Below, one piece after another: positions 23,391 through 34,535 of a stretch of DNA of 64,000 nucleotides (its first letter is position 1; the number at the start of each line of letters is the position of its first letter). This DNA is from Hofstenia miamia. Its lineage: Eukaryota > Xenacoelomorpha > Acoela. Location of the stretch: assembly GCA_004352715.1 (NCBI GenBank), contig SCFE01000001.1, forward strand, positions 4,292,299 through 4,356,298, given 5' to 3'. The notes beneath the pieces were generated by a model, which saw nothing but the letters and a program-made list of their open reading frames with translations, was not told where the DNA came from and ran no database searches. The position numbers and the translations under genes are program-made.

Positions 23391-23576
23391 ATATAAAATA
23401 ATCTTATTCAATAGACTTAAAATATATTCAATGTCATCCTACTTTGTTGTCAATTTAATAATTTACCCTTTATTGCTTCTTTTATATATATTGCCTCTGT
23501 AATTTTTTAATGTTCTATTTTATTAAAATTTTATATTGATCTTCCTTAGTTTGATGCCGATGAGTTAAAATTTCTA

Positions 23577-23770
23577 AATTTAGATGACATCTTAAGTGCT
23601 CATTAGATATTGTTCCCAGTGTCGCTTAGTTTTACCGATACATGATTTATCGCATTCATCACATGGGTATTAGTTTTGTGGGATATCGTCTTTGTTACTA
23701 AACACATCTTTTGTTTTAAATGATGTAAAAATTGGGTATATCTTAGTAATTTTTAGCTTTTTTGAATTTT
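23577..23770 (-). pseudogene. Penelope-like GIY-YIG endonuclease relic
   Basis: Minus-strand translation reads KTKDVFSNKDDIPQN, stop, YPCDECDKSCIGKTKRHW and, one frame over, NEHLRCHLNL. The pattern Y-x-C-x2-C, then x-x-I-G-K-T-K-R-H-W and E-H is the zinc-bearing start of the Penelope-type GIY-YIG nuclease, which nicks the target DNA for insertion. The canonical S-Y-I-G is S-C-I-G here. A stop codon precedes the first cysteine and a frameshift at about 23600 separates the E-H. The enzyme is dead. The identical stop in copy 2 shows the damage predates their dispersal. Confidence 0.75.
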
Positions 23771-23850
23771 TTAACTTGATTACTTAGATATAGTATTTTT
23801 AAGTATACTTCAATTTCTGTTTCTTTGTTCGTATTTTGAATATCTTATTG

Positions 23851-24314
23851 GTTTTCTTTACTGTTGTCTTCTTCAAATTGTTGATCTGAATATTTTCTTA
23901 AAATATTATGAAGATATCCATTCTGTTTAATATTTGATTAATACCAGAAACTGTGTCCCCTATGTAGAACGTATTTTATATGCTCGATTAAATTCTTTTA
24001 ATTATGTTCAATTTATGTGATATGCTGCAGGTAGAGCTATATGGGGAGATATATATATATATATATTTCCCTCTTTTGCTATGGAAAATGCAAAAACCTT
24101 AAATTTGGCGGGTGCGAAATTTCTAAGGCATTTAGCAGGAATCGCACTTTTTCCCCCAAAAACCAATTTTTTGGCCATTTCTTCCACAGTATTCATTCGA
24201 ACTTAAATATATTTACCACGGCGGTAGGTAAATTAAAGAAATACTACCCTGCAAAATTTTAAACATTTATGTTTGGAAACGCGGTCATGATAAGGTTTTT
24301 AAAAAACATTTAGT

Positions 24315-24317
<3 letters not shown>
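23851..24317. other. Non-coding stretch with a short (TA)n
   Basis: The Penelope-like sequence may continue for some 100 bp but with no recognised motif. A (TA)n run lies at 24050-24066. Overlapping open frames on both strands at 24008-24262 have no signature. Confidence 0.45.
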
Positions 24318-24349
<32 letters not shown>

Positions 24350-24750
24350 NNNNNNNNNNNNNNNNNNNNNNNNNNNNNNNNNNNNNNNNNNNNNNNNNNN
24401 NNNNNNNNNNNNNNNNNNNNNNNNNNNNNNNNNNNNNNNNNNNNNNNNNNNNNNNNNNNNNNNNNNNNNNNNNNNNNNNNNNNNNNNNNNNNNNNNNNNN
24501 NNNNNNNNNNNNNNNNNNNNNNNNNNNNNNNNNNNNNNNNNNNNNNNNNNNNNNNNNNNNNNNNNNNNNNNNNNNNNNNNNNNNNNNNNNNNNNNNNNNN
24601 NNNNNNNNNNNNNNNNNNNNNNNNNNNNNNNNNNNNNNNNNNNNNNNNNNNNNNNNNNNNNNNNNNNNNNNNNNNNNNNNNNNNNNNNNNNNNNNNNNNN
24701 NNNNNNNNNNNNNNNNNNNNNNNNNNNNNNNNNNNNNNNNATATATATAT
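24318..24750. repeat. (TA)n microsatellite holding a 391-N gap
   Basis: TA repeat on both sides of N 24350-24740. Confidence 0.95.
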
Positions 24751-25438
24751 AGACACAAATACAAACTTTTCATATCTGCAAGTTGCATAATACAAAAAGC
24801 AACCATATGCGACTGCTAAGTAATTTGATAGTTTGCTTAGATTCGAGTTGTTCCTTGGGTGATCTTGTTATAAATAGATCGTATTCCAAACCATAAAATT
24901 TGGGGAAAACTGAAATTAAATTAAATCTAGAGTGCAACTCCTTTTGTATTTTGGTAATACAATGAGTGTAAGCGATTAAATTAAGTCTTAACAAACAAAT
25001 TTTATCAGTCAAGTAAAAGCACCAGACCATTGTTTAACGAATAAAAATTTTGAGATAATTTTTTACCTGTAAATCTTCAGATTTAAGTTAATGCATTATA
25101 AATTGTGATACTATTTTGCTTTTACTTAAATTTGGAAAATTTCCCAATAATTCGCCGCTTCCTTGTATTGATTAAAATTTCGTTAAAATTGTGTGGGCGT
25201 GTCAAAATTACATGAAATGGTTTTATAAGGTTATTCAGTATAAAGCATTAAAGTTAAATTTAAATTAACAGCGTCTAAGACATGAAAATTTCTACGTTTT
25301 TAATCTTTGATCTTTTTTCTTATACTACACATAGAGGGTTATAAAGATCAATTGATTCATGCCAATGAATAGGTATTCAATAGATTTCTAAATTTTTGAA
25401 CAATGCCCTGACAATCTTTCATATTTATGTCGAGCCAT
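24751..25438. other. Non-coding stretch
   Basis: No supported feature. Confidence 0.5.
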
Positions 25439-25468
25439 GTATTATATATATATATATAAATATGGATG

Positions 25469-25503
<35 letters not shown>

Positions 25504-25526
25504 TATTTGTGTGTGTATGTGTGTAG
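25439..25526. repeat. (TA)n then (TG)n microsatellite
   Basis: Compound repeat of interrupted TA, then TGTGTG and TATGTGTG words. Confidence 0.9.
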
Positions 25527-26843
25527 AAATTTGCGTGCTTATTGTAGTATTAGCAACCGGTTTTGATTAATAGACAATCTCTAGTAGAGGTACTTGGGAA
25601 TAAAGATTTACAATGCCTACATTAAATAGTCATATAATATGCATAAACCTAAAATATGTCCAATAAATTGGTATAAATTTGGTTGCTATTCATTCTTAAT
25701 TGGTTTTTATAAACAGAGCTTCAGCAAATTTAGTGTTCTTAGTATTTTCAAAGTATGTTTGAGATTTTTCTCATGTATAGACGTAAACACGAATTTGAAC
25801 ATAAACACTATTTCGTACTGCTCTCAATATCACGCCAACTGAAGTCTAAAATTGTGTGTGTGATTGGATTTGCATTAACATCAAAATTCATAACATTAAT
25901 AGAAATTTTTATTACGATTAATCAGTTAATTTTGCATTGGCCTAATCAAGGGTGGAGGGGAACACAGAAAATGTCCCTTCATTTTGGAATTGACTCAAGT
26001 ACTTTACGAGATACTAAGTCTAAAATTTCTGTTTTCCACCATGAAAGAGGAGAATTGTGCATCACCATGAGTATAGTAAATTTCGGACGTATCAAATTGA
26101 ATACACCATTTCGAGCATTGACCTGTAAAATGTCTATTTTATTGAAGCTGATTGCAGGTGAAATTTAAACTCTGTGTGCTTTTTATCGGTTTCATTTTAG
26201 ATTTAGGCTATTGGAAATAATTTGGCATAGTCCATTGAAGGCATTTTAGACAACTCTCTCTTTTCATTTTTTGCCAATCATTCCTAACTTTTAAATACGC
26301 CTATAAATGATAAGCATTTGAAAAGCTATACTGATAATAACAATGGGAATTTTTTGAAGTGTTAAAAAAATTTAAAGTAACATACTTTTTGTACAATAAG
26401 GTAATCTTATTGGAACACAATTATATTTAAAGCAACATGCTTAACATTTAATTGTTCTAGAAAATACCTGATTGATCATACTCAAATGTGTAGTCCCCAA
26501 AATTGGTTTCGGTGCTAACTAATTTAGCAACTATTCCTTGTAATATTTAGTATGCCAACTTGCCAATTCCAATTTCTAATTTGCGTCTTATTATTATTTA
26601 AAATTTGATAAATTTCTTCTAAAAAAGATACAAAAATGGCTTCTGGCGTTAAATACTTATACTACCTCAGAAATTTAGGATCAGACTATCACTATCAACT
26701 TTTGCATGCATTTTTTTATTGATAAATTTTACTACAAAAAGTCGCTATTTATTATCAAAGACTTTTAATTGGTCGTTAAGAACACTAAATTTTTCGAGTA
26801 AGCATGACCATGTTAGTGAATACAGACGAAAGTATAATATATA
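25527..26843. other. Mostly non-coding stretch
   Basis: An open frame of 137 codons (25755-26168) runs into a possible donor (GCAG, then GTGAAA at 26157), which is unusual length for this composition. It has no recognisable domain and no good acceptor was found, so I do not call it a gene. Confidence 0.4.
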
Positions 26844-27301
26844 CCTTGGTTCAAAAAAATGGCCGCGGCAATATTTTTGAAAAATGCGTATAGCTCGAAA
26901 GCGGCAAATTTTGGCGAAATGTGGCAAAAATAAAAAAGTTAGAACGTTGGACAGACTTTGTCACCGTGTGAATCAATTGACAGGTACTTAGCTGGTGAAA
27001 ATGCTACACATCATTCTTCTACACAAAATTTTGAAATGCAAACGAAACTCGATTTACTTGAATTTCTCTATGTCAACGACTCCACCAACCGTGAATATCT
27101 GTCGAAACGGGTGAAAATGCCACCTCGTAGTTTCCGACGTAACATGAAAATCTTGGAAGAAAGGGGAACCTTGGAAAGAAAGAAAGGAAGCGGCGACCTC
27201 TCCAAATTTCTGGCAATGAGAAAAAACGCTTATGTCAAATTGCGCTTAAATGTCCGTCGGCATCAACTCAAAATGTCTGTGATCGTTATAACGAGTTAGC
27301 T

Positions 27302-27442
27302 NNNNNNNNNNNNNNNNNNNNNNNNNNNNNNNNNNNNNNNNNNNNNNNNNNNNNNNNNNNNNNNNNNNNNNNNNNNNNNNNNNNNNNNNNNNNNNNNNNN
27401 NNNNNNNNNNNNNNNNNNNNNNNNNNNNNNNNNNNNNNNNNN
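27302..27442. other. Assembly gap, 141 N
   Basis: Run of N inside the Tc1-type transposase. Confidence 0.99.
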
Positions 27443-27619
27443 CCAAAATTATGGTCTGGGGAGCAATATCGAGTAAAGGTTTTTACATGAAAATCATCGA
27501 AAGAGGTACAATTGATAGTTCCAAGTACTGTGAAATTGGTGGTGACTTTATTCCTTACGCCACTGCATTATTTCCCGATGGCTGGATACTAGAGCACCCC
27601 ATACTTCCCGACTAACTAA

Positions 27620-28104
27620 AGATTTTTTTGCCGAAAATTCGGTACAATTTTTGCAGTGGCCACCCAATTCGCCAGGCATTAATCCAGTGGAAAATGTGTG
27701 GACGATGCTTAAATCCTTTGTTGAGAAGAAAAATTCGAAAACAAAAGACGAACTCATTCAGTATGTTCAAGAATCTCAACATGTAATTTTGCCAGCGGTA
27801 AGAAAAAATTTGATGGGTTCTATCCCGACGCGTTTGGGCCAGTGTCTTGAAAACGAAGGAANAGATTTTTTTGCCGAAAATTCGGTACAATTTTTGCAGT
27901 GGCCACCCAATTCGCCAGACATTAATCCAGTGGAAAATGTGTGGACGATGCTTAAATCCTTTGTTGAGAAGAAAAATCCGAAAACAAAAGACGAACTCAT
28001 TCAGTATGTTCAAGAATCTCAACATGTAATTTTGCCAGCGGTAAGAAAAAATTTGATGGGTTCTATCCCGACGCGTTTGGGCCAGTGTCTTGAAAACGAA
28101 GGAA
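27620..28104 (+). repeat. Tandem 242-bp duplicate joined by one N
   Basis: 27620-27861 and 27863-28104 match with two substitutions seen (GGCATT/GACATT and TTCG/TCCG). A single N at 27862 joins them exactly at the copy boundary. The likely cause is an unmerged contig overlap between two alleles or two copies of the element, not a real tandem. Confidence 0.8.
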
Positions 28105-28373
28105 AATTTTTGGAGAAATAGACTGGGACTGAATAGGCAAGACAAAGACGCAACAGACTCATATTTTCTTATATTATTTTGTTTGCTCAATGCTTAGAAA
28201 AATCTATTATTTCAGCGGCCACTTTTTTGAACCAAGGTATAATTATCCACGCAATTTCAAGTACAACTTCATGCACCTCCAATTATACTTAAACATAAAT
28301 ATGGCCGAGAACCAATGTTTTTCTGGTTAATTGCTTATAAGTAAATTCACGATCAAATAAATTTACTTGCAGC

Positions 28374-28545
28374 AGTATTTCCTATCGTATTTTGCATCGA
28401 GCATCCTCTAATACTTGGAACGATTTAGAAGATGAGACTAGAGTACAAAATAATTACAAAAAATTTTGAAAAATATATTAAACATTTACTGATTTTTCAC
28501 ACTGTGCTCACAACATACATTGACACATACAAAGATATTACTATT
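28374..28545 (+). pseudogene. LINE ORF2 C-terminal fragment
   Basis: The frame reads YRILHRASSNTWNDLEDETR, then V-Q-N-N-Y-K-K-F and a stop. It matches the W-N-x-L-x-x-E-T-R tail of the LINE copies at 6449 and 7432, but is much more diverged, so it is an older insertion or related subfamily. The 3' UTR is short and runs into an (ATT)n tail. Confidence 0.65.
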
Positions 28546-28547
28546 TA

Positions 28548-28600
<53 letters not shown>

Positions 28601-28609
28601 TTATTATAT
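28546..28609 (+). repeat. (ATT)n tail of the LINE fragment
   Basis: ATT trinucleotide run with one TTT interruption, placed as the 3' tail of the preceding LINE fragment. Confidence 0.9.
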
Positions 28610-30479
28610 ATTTATTTTGTAGTTTAATTGCATCTTTTAGCGAATATATTGCTTTGCTCTTATTGTTAACTTTATTATTTATATAATTAATAAAAGTTTT
28701 ATCAACTGAATGCAAAAGAAGTATTTTGTAGTTGGCTATTTTACTAAGTTTTATGATTATTAACATAAGCAATTTTCATGATGGGGCCACTGAGCTCCAT
28801 GCAAACTCGTCCTATAGTGCTGCAGAAGTATCTCAACAGCAGTTCCTTTTCAATATGCTTGCAAAATTAATGAGCATTCTGTTAGAAAAGCAATAGTTTT
28901 TGCCATTTTTCAATTTGACTTTGCTGTATGCGCAAAACACCTGCGAATAGATTCTTGATTTCCACTAGAAATGAGTCTCTTTACTAGTTTACGAAGTTCT
29001 TGGCTTGCTTTTTGTACACATTGACATACTTTTTTAACTCTAAAAACTAGTCTCCGATTGCTTATTAGTTGTTTTCCAAATAATGATGTGATAAAATTCC
29101 GTTATCGAATTAACAGAATAAACTAAAAACATCTGTCAACGAACTGTCATTTTTGCAATAAACGTCCTCTCATCATCTACTTATTATGTCAAGAAAAATC
29201 AAAATAAATGCTCAACTCCTCACATAATTCATATTATATTTCTTTTGTGTTCAGACATAAGAGCTGATTACAGGTTTTATAAGCTTTCACTCAAACAAAT
29301 CCAATTAATGAACGGAATCCAATCTCGCTTTTTTTATTAATGCTTTAAGCTAATTAACTGTGTATAATGCATATACTTTCTTTCTTTCTCTCTCTTTTAT
29401 ATATATATATATATATACGTTGAAATGTTACTGGGTGTCCAATGTCATTGGTATAAAGCTAAAGGTTTTTCAACACACTCTCTTTGAAATCCAATATAAT
29501 ATTTTTTCAAAATCATCTGTTTTTTAAAATTATGCCAAATCTCTATTTCAGCGTAAGTTTGAGTTGTGAAGTGTTGTAATACAATAAATCTGCGTTCACA
29601 GGAGTCATAAGGCAACCAGAGCTGAAGATGGTCCAGTCCGGTCTGCAGTATATGTAAATAATCGGTACTTTTAAATAATATTCCGTTTCAGACCTCATGC
29701 AGATTATTCAATCTGATAAATTGAATTGTGAATAGCAGCATGGTGATGAAATAATCTTAGAGTGCAGCAAGGAAGTGCTCATGGCATTGTCGCAACTAAC
29801 TTTAGAAAGGCAAAATATTTAAGATGCTGTCATGCTTGCAACTTAAGGGTTGCGGTTTAACCTTACTCATCAAGTAGTCCAGATTTTATTAGTTTAAATA
29901 GCACATAGTTCGGTCTGGTCTTGATATATTCTTTCTGGAAAAGGAGGGACCATTTCCTACCCTGAAGTCAACCTTGAATTATTCATTAAGCTTTAGCTTA
30001 TTGACACTAAAATGAGTTTGACTAAATTTTAAATGTGCAAAATGCAAAGAAGGAAGCTCATTCAAGTGAAGACTAGCAAGTGCTTTCTGCTTTTAGTAAT
30101 CACAAAGGTGGAAATTATCATTGCTTAACTTATAAGCCTTCCCTGCAAGAAGTTTTAATTAACAATATGCTTTGAGTATAAAATTTGCCAAAAATACTCA
30201 TCTTTTCTTTAAGCGAATTTTTCGAGGAATAATTGATTTTTTAATAGAGAATTTAGTAATATAATTGTAAAAGGTTTACTTGGTGATTTAGAAAATATCG
30301 CTAAATACTGCTTAGCCTCATTTTCCAAGTTTTACACAAGATCTAAGCAGTTTGTATTTGACATTAAGAATTCCATTTTTAGAGAAGTCTGAAGAAAAAT
30401 GTATGTTTATTTAAGATTCAAATTAATCATTGTGTTTGTGTTGATTAACTTTTATTGAAAACCAACCTAAATATATACA

Positions 30480-30480
<1 letters not shown>
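28610..30480. other. Non-coding stretch with one microsatellite
   Basis: A compound CTTT, CT and TA repeat lies at 29376-29417. Nothing else is supported. Confidence 0.5.

Positions 30481-30526
<46 letters not shown>
30481..30526. repeat. (TA)n microsatellite
   Basis: Pure TA repeat. Confidence 0.95.
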
Positions 30527-30533
<7 letters not shown>

Positions 30534-30543
30534 CTATATGTAT

Positions 30544-31002
30544 CAGGTGCGGGTACAAAAAAATTGTTTAGATGGTGCCCAATGCAGAATAAAATGCTAA
30601 GTGCATAATTGGCTACTAAGGGGCACAATCTAATGAATTTTCAATTTATAAAATTCACCACTATGCACGGACTTAACCACCATCTACTGACTCGAAAAAT
30701 GGAAACATAGAATTTGTGCAATTTTTCAAATTTCAAATTAAGCTTTAATAATAGCATGTTGTGTATTTTAAGCGATTTTTGCATGATCAAGTAAATCTCA
30801 GGATCCATAAGACACACTATAGTGTCAAAGTTCAATGAAATACATTTAACAAATACCAGATGTTTGAAAAAACCGTTCCTATTCACTCCATTTGATTCTA
30901 CTAAGGAATTTTCTTTTGTAATTTTCATTGTAAATTTTTATGAATTTTTCTTATTTTAGAGGGGGACCGGGCCCTATCGGCCCCCTTCTCTGTATCCACT
31001 CT

Positions 31003-31003
<1 letters not shown>
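30544..31003. mobile_element. hAT-like non-autonomous element
   Basis: The left end reads CAGGTGCGGGTACA. The right end, on the opposite strand, reads TAGAGTGGATACAGAGAAG followed by a G-rich run. They align as weak inverted ends (AG-GTG-G-TACA). Near the right end a GC-rich hairpin GGGGGACCG/CGGCCCCC (30961-30985) is a common subterminal feature of one hAT group. The element sits between two (TA)n tracts, so a target duplication cannot be read. No transposase is seen; an open frame at 30641-30928 has no signature. Confidence 0.45.

Positions 31004-31004
<1 letters not shown>

Positions 31005-31038
<34 letters not shown>
31005..31038. repeat. (TA)n microsatellite
   Basis: TA repeat abutting Penelope-like copy 2, in the same position as the tract at 23305-23327 beside copy 1. 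Confidence 0.95.
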
Positions 31039-31045
<7 letters not shown>

Positions 31046-31572
31046 ACAGACACAATTATAGATTTAGCAGTTCGAGCATTGCGAGTTTACACAGTCAATG
31101 ATAAAATTATCTCAAAAAATAGACTTAAAATATATTCAAAATATTCCTACTTTGTTGTCAAATTTAGTAAAATACACTTTATTGCTTCTTTTATATATAT
31201 TGCCTCTGTAATTTTTTAATGTTCTATTATATTAAAATTTTATATTGATCTTCCTTAGTTATTGATGGCAATTAAATTATTTGAATTTCTTTGTAAATTT
31301 AGATGACATCTTAAGTGCTCATTAGATATTGTTCCCAGTGTCGCTTAGTTTTACCGATACATGATTTATCGCATTCATCACATGGGTATTAGTTTTGTGG
31401 GATATCGTCTTTGTTACTAAACACATCTTTTGTTTTAAATGATGTAAAAATTGGGTATATCTTAGTAATTTTTAGCTTTTTTGAATTTTTTAACTTGATT
31501 ACTTAGATATAGTATTTTTAAGTATACTTCAATTTCTGTTTCTTTGTTCGTATTTTGAATATCTTATTGGTT
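31039..31572 (-). mobile_element. Penelope-like element 3' part, copy 2
   Basis: Nearly identical to 23328-23850 except for a small rearranged patch at about 31257-31295 and a diverged outer 90 bp. The hammerhead-like position (about 31057-31100) has lost the core: CTGACGA has become CTCGCAA and GAAA has become GAAC. After 31572 the sequence is unrelated to copy 1. Confidence 0.75.
31296..31489 (-). pseudogene. Penelope-like GIY-YIG relic, copy 2
   Basis: Same reading as the relic at 23577-23770, including the stop before YPCDECDKSCIGKTKRHW. It keeps the cysteine pair and the G-K-T-K-R-H block, and is non-functional. Confidence 0.75.
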
Positions 31573-31955
31573 TGCTATAGCGTAGCTCCTAAAAATGAGG
31601 CACGCTTTCACGCAATTGTTATGTTGTAGTTTATTATTAAGACCTTGAAAAACAAACTAAACTTTGTTCAAAATCGACTGACAAATGTTATTTCTACTTT
31701 ATTTTTCTTAAAACAATGTGATTGTGCTGAGGGACACGTTTCCGACGAGTAAGTAATTTCGAAAATACTTTGAAAATGATGATCGCAGATTCCAGATATT
31801 TTCCATAGCCTTATATGATTCCATCAGTGGGCCAATTTCTATATTGCAAAAATACTGGTGTTCGTTTAGGAAATTGGAAAGCATAATATACAAAGCAGAA
31901 TTTCGACATTTATCGAGCCTTTTTCTTTTCGTATTGCATTATCGCTTTGCATCAG

Positions 31956-32081
31956 ATCTAATAAATACTGAGAAAGCGCTTACAAAATTTAGCGAGCTTC
32001 GCCGTACGAGTCCCCACCCTTCGCCTCTACTTGCATGGCATGTCCCATGTCCTGAAGATTCATGCGCATCCAATGTGACAA
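31956..32081 (+). CDS. Candidate exon, unknown product
   Basis: A pyrimidine-rich tract ending GCATCAG is followed by 126 bp open in one frame and a donor A, then GTAATA. The peptide contains KFSELRRTSPHPSPLL and HVPCPEDSCASNVT, G+C-rich coding unlike the surroundings. Both ends are in phase 1, as is common for extracellular modules. No domain is recognised, and the exon call rests only on splice signals and composition. Confidence 0.3.
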
Positions 32082-32254
32082 GTAATAGATTCTAATTGGA
32101 ACTGTTTATAAAATATTTAATCTTGTGCTCGATGACATTATTTGTCAGTTCAACTTAGTGCATATAACTAAAACAGACGAGTGTGAAAGTATAAATTTCA
32201 TAATTTAAATTGATGCATAGCAGATTCTTTGTTCTCAAAGTTAGGTTTTAACAT

Positions 32255-32475
32255 GCTACCGAGGCGTTATTTTACTTTAGGGGATCCAGTTCGAGTGACG
32301 TCGTAAAACCCTTCTCACAATACTTAAAAATTTTGCGAAAAATTATTCAACATGATGAAATGCAATACAATTTCAATGGCTGGGGTGAAGGGTTAGAGTT
32401 AAGGTTAGAGTTTAATAGCCATTTTATGACGTCATTCGAACTGGGTCCCCTAAAGTAAAATAACACCGCTACCGA
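32255..32475. mobile_element. MITE with perfect 8-bp target duplication
   Basis: The element is 32263-32467 (205 bp), flanked by the direct 8-bp repeat GCTACCGA (32255-32262 and 32468-32475). Its inverted arms are 46 bp with 4 mismatches; the outer word is GG(C/T)GTTATTTTACTTTAG. The interior has no frame but contains GGGTTAGAGTTAAGGTTAG. An 8-bp duplication points to the hAT or Merlin superfamily. The GG start is unlike the usual hAT CA. Confidence 0.9.
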
Positions 32476-33574
32476 ATGTTTCTACATAACTTAATGTACG
32501 GAAATCAAATATTATTATGGCTCATAAAAATTTCAATTTAAAAGACTTATATATACTAAATTCTTCAAATTGAAAAGAGCCAGGTTGTCATGTTTGCAAA
32601 TGGTCTTTTTCGAAAAGTCACATTATTGAAAAAAGGAGATTACCGCATCATTTTGGATGGGATAAAAGGAAACTAATTTTAACATTGTTGATAGAATCGT
32701 AGCTTCTTAAAAGTACAAAAAATAGAGTAAAATTTAATTTTTGAAAAATCATAGCATTTACCATAATTTTCAATATCAATTGGAATTTTTGAACAAAGAT
32801 AAACAAATGTATCAGATGCTATTGATTTGAATAACTCAGTCTATTGCAATTAAAAATGGAGACATTAAGGATTGAATTGCAAAGCGCCGCACCAAACAAA
32901 ATGGAAATTGTCTCTGAATTTCTTTGAAAATTATAATTGGGTACAAATATACAACTAAATTAACAAATTTAATTTCGCTGATATCCAAACACGTACACAA
33001 TAGAAAATGGTGCAAAGTCATTCATTTCAAGGTGTACTTAAAGCCACCAAATGTGAACCTTAGACAAATATTAGGAGAAATATTTCATTTTTCAATGAAT
33101 TTGGATTTACTTAAATGATGTCATCTGTAGCTCAGACTTGCTCTTCGATTTGAAGACTTGTAGAAAGTGTGTTAATGTATTTCTTATTATTGCTTAGTAA
33201 TTATATTTAATTCGATTTTGAATAGAATTATTCGCATCTGGTATCGTATCAAATATTTAATTCTAATGCAATTAGAGATGTCAATGCGTTTTCCACGTAT
33301 ATTTTGGCAAAATGCATTCAGAAAAATTAACTTGGAATTGTAAGAAGTTTTTCTTAGAATACCTCTTATTACATCATTATTATGTACATGTATATGCATA
33401 TATACTTACACATCCGGTTCTATGCAAGCAGTTTGTCAATAGAGCTTAAATAGAATTATTCCAAATCCTAATTTCATAGAATATACAATAGAAAATGAAT
33501 ATTTCTATGCGCCAATATCTCTTTTATTCCGTCAATAGTGCATACATCTTAGCTATAAAAAAATCTGTATAGAA

Positions 33575-33576
<2 letters not shown>
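32476..33576. other. Non-coding stretch
   Basis: No supported feature. Overlapping short frames on both strands (32836-33118, 33187-33399) lack signatures. Confidence 0.5.

Positions 33577-33615
<39 letters not shown>
33577..33615. repeat. (TA)n microsatellite
   Basis: Pure TA repeat. Confidence 0.95.
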
Positions 33616-33619
<4 letters not shown>

Positions 33620-34079
33620 CACATATGTGGTCCAAAAGACATTATTTTATATTTTTCACAGGGGTTAAAGTACTTCTAATATTCAAATCCTATTTATGTT
33701 TATATTATCTCACTGCTTTCAAATATTTATTTATATGTTTCATTATATATGTATAGGGTAAGACAATTTTTTACGGCGATGGGCTTGTTGAGTTTAATTC
33801 CCATTGATAACTAAAAGATACATCGCGACCACAAGGAATTTCACAGAAAGTGTTGTCCTTTTATCAGTACTTCAATACATCAGGCAAGGGTGAAAACATC
33901 CAAAAAAATCACTCCGATCATTTTCATTTCGAGCTTAATTTGATTTTAGAAGAAATCTTCAAATCTCTGTTTCAATCAGTTACTGCAAACTCATTTCGAA
34001 AAAATTCCAAAAGATTTTGAAGATGTTTTCTTTCGTTTTAATTCTAGATTGTGATTGCCTTTCTTTTATATGATGTTAT
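33616..34079. other. Non-coding, partly LINE 3' flank
   Basis: Adjoins the antisense LINE relic on its 3' side. The diverged end of the ORF may extend to about 33920, but no motif can be defended. Confidence 0.4.
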
Positions 34080-34535
34080 ACAAAAAAACTCCCATGTTGT
34101 TTTCGCTTTTTGTATTTTGAATGTGTCTGTTATATTTGATCTTAATGTAATATGTCTACTCTTCTTCTTTAGATTATCTTTAGAGTTAAGTTGATATTTG
34201 TCTTGTAGGATTTCTTTTAGTTGGATTTGTGAAAAGATAGGTAAGATGTTTAGTGATTTTAGTCGAGTGATGTAGTCTGGAGTGTGGTTTATCGACTTTG
34301 TGCATATTCGTTGAACTCTTTCTAATTTAATAATGTTAAACCATATAGAAGTTTTGATCGTATTGTTGAGATGTAGAGCTTTCTTTTATAATTTCTTAAG
34401 ATGTTTCTTGGCAATTGAGATTTTACATAGTAGAATTTTCTCATTGCGGATTTACTTGCGATATGGTCCGTCCAACAAAGTTTGTTGTTTGTATGTATGC
34501 GAAAGGTCTTTGACTAAGTAAGTTTGTTGAATTAT
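34080..34535 (-). pseudogene. LINE RT C-terminal domain, antisense relic
   Basis: Minus-strand translation runs from VKDLSHTYKQQTLLDGPYRK, with a stop after it, to WFNIIKLERVQRICTKSINH, then TPDYITRLKSLNILPIFSQ and RHITLRSNITDTFKIQKAK. 'V-x-D-L at the start, L-E-x-x-Q-R-x-x-T, Y-x-x-R-L-x-x-L-x-x-L-P' is the thumb and C-terminal pattern of CR1/Jockey-type LINE proteins. Two stops in the first half and no start make it a relic. It is a different subfamily from the copies at 6.4-7.7 kb. Confidence 0.8.

Larger units (their letters stand above)
23328..23850 (-). mobile_element. Penelope-like element 3' part, copy 1
   Basis: This segment recurs nearly identically at 31039-31572, starting in both places directly at a (TA)n tract. 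On the minus strand it encodes a GIY-YIG endonuclease relic followed by a non-coding tail with a hammerhead-like motif and then TA repeats. The copies diverge at the right boundary, after TATCTTATTGGTTT. The combination of GIY-YIG endonuclease and hammerhead fits an endonuclease-bearing Penelope-like element. Confidence 0.7.
26958..28121 (+). pseudogene. Tc1-type transposase (DD34E), broken
   Basis: Would bind the TIRs and cut and paste the element. The N-terminal part has a paired-like helix-turn-helix (STNREYLSKRVKMPPRSFRR, then MKILEERGTLERKKGSG). A frameshift at about 27190 moves the rest (ISGNEKKRLCQIALKCPS) to another frame, then 141 N remove the first catalytic aspartate region. After the gap, KIMVWGAISSKG is the usual block. 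A further frameshift at about 27570 precedes LDTRAPHTSRLTKDFF, with the second aspartate, and QWPPNSPGINPVENVW with the glutamate. Spacing between these is 34 residues, hence DD34E. The last 80 codons appear twice because of the duplication at 27620-28104. It ends KFLEK and TAG at 28119-28121. Confidence 0.85.
26844..28237 (+). mobile_element. Tc1-type DNA transposon with TIRs
   Basis: Terminal inverted repeats of 23 bp (26844-26866 and 28215-28237) differ at one base; both begin CCTTGGTTCAAAAAA in inward orientation. TA lies on each side (26842-26843 and 28238-28239), the Tc1/mariner target duplication. Inside is a broken plus-strand transposase. Length is inflated by a duplicated 242-bp segment and uncertain because of 141 N. 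Without the duplication, about 1.15 kb is assembled, plausible for a Tc1 element. Confidence 0.9.

Noticed and set aside
25755-26168. 137-codon open frame ending at a possible donor
   Set aside because: No domain, no good acceptor and no compositional shift. Frames of this length are expected by chance in this much sequence.
28432-28772. Isoleucine-rich open frames on both strands
   Set aside because: They translate the (ATT)n tail of a LINE fragment.
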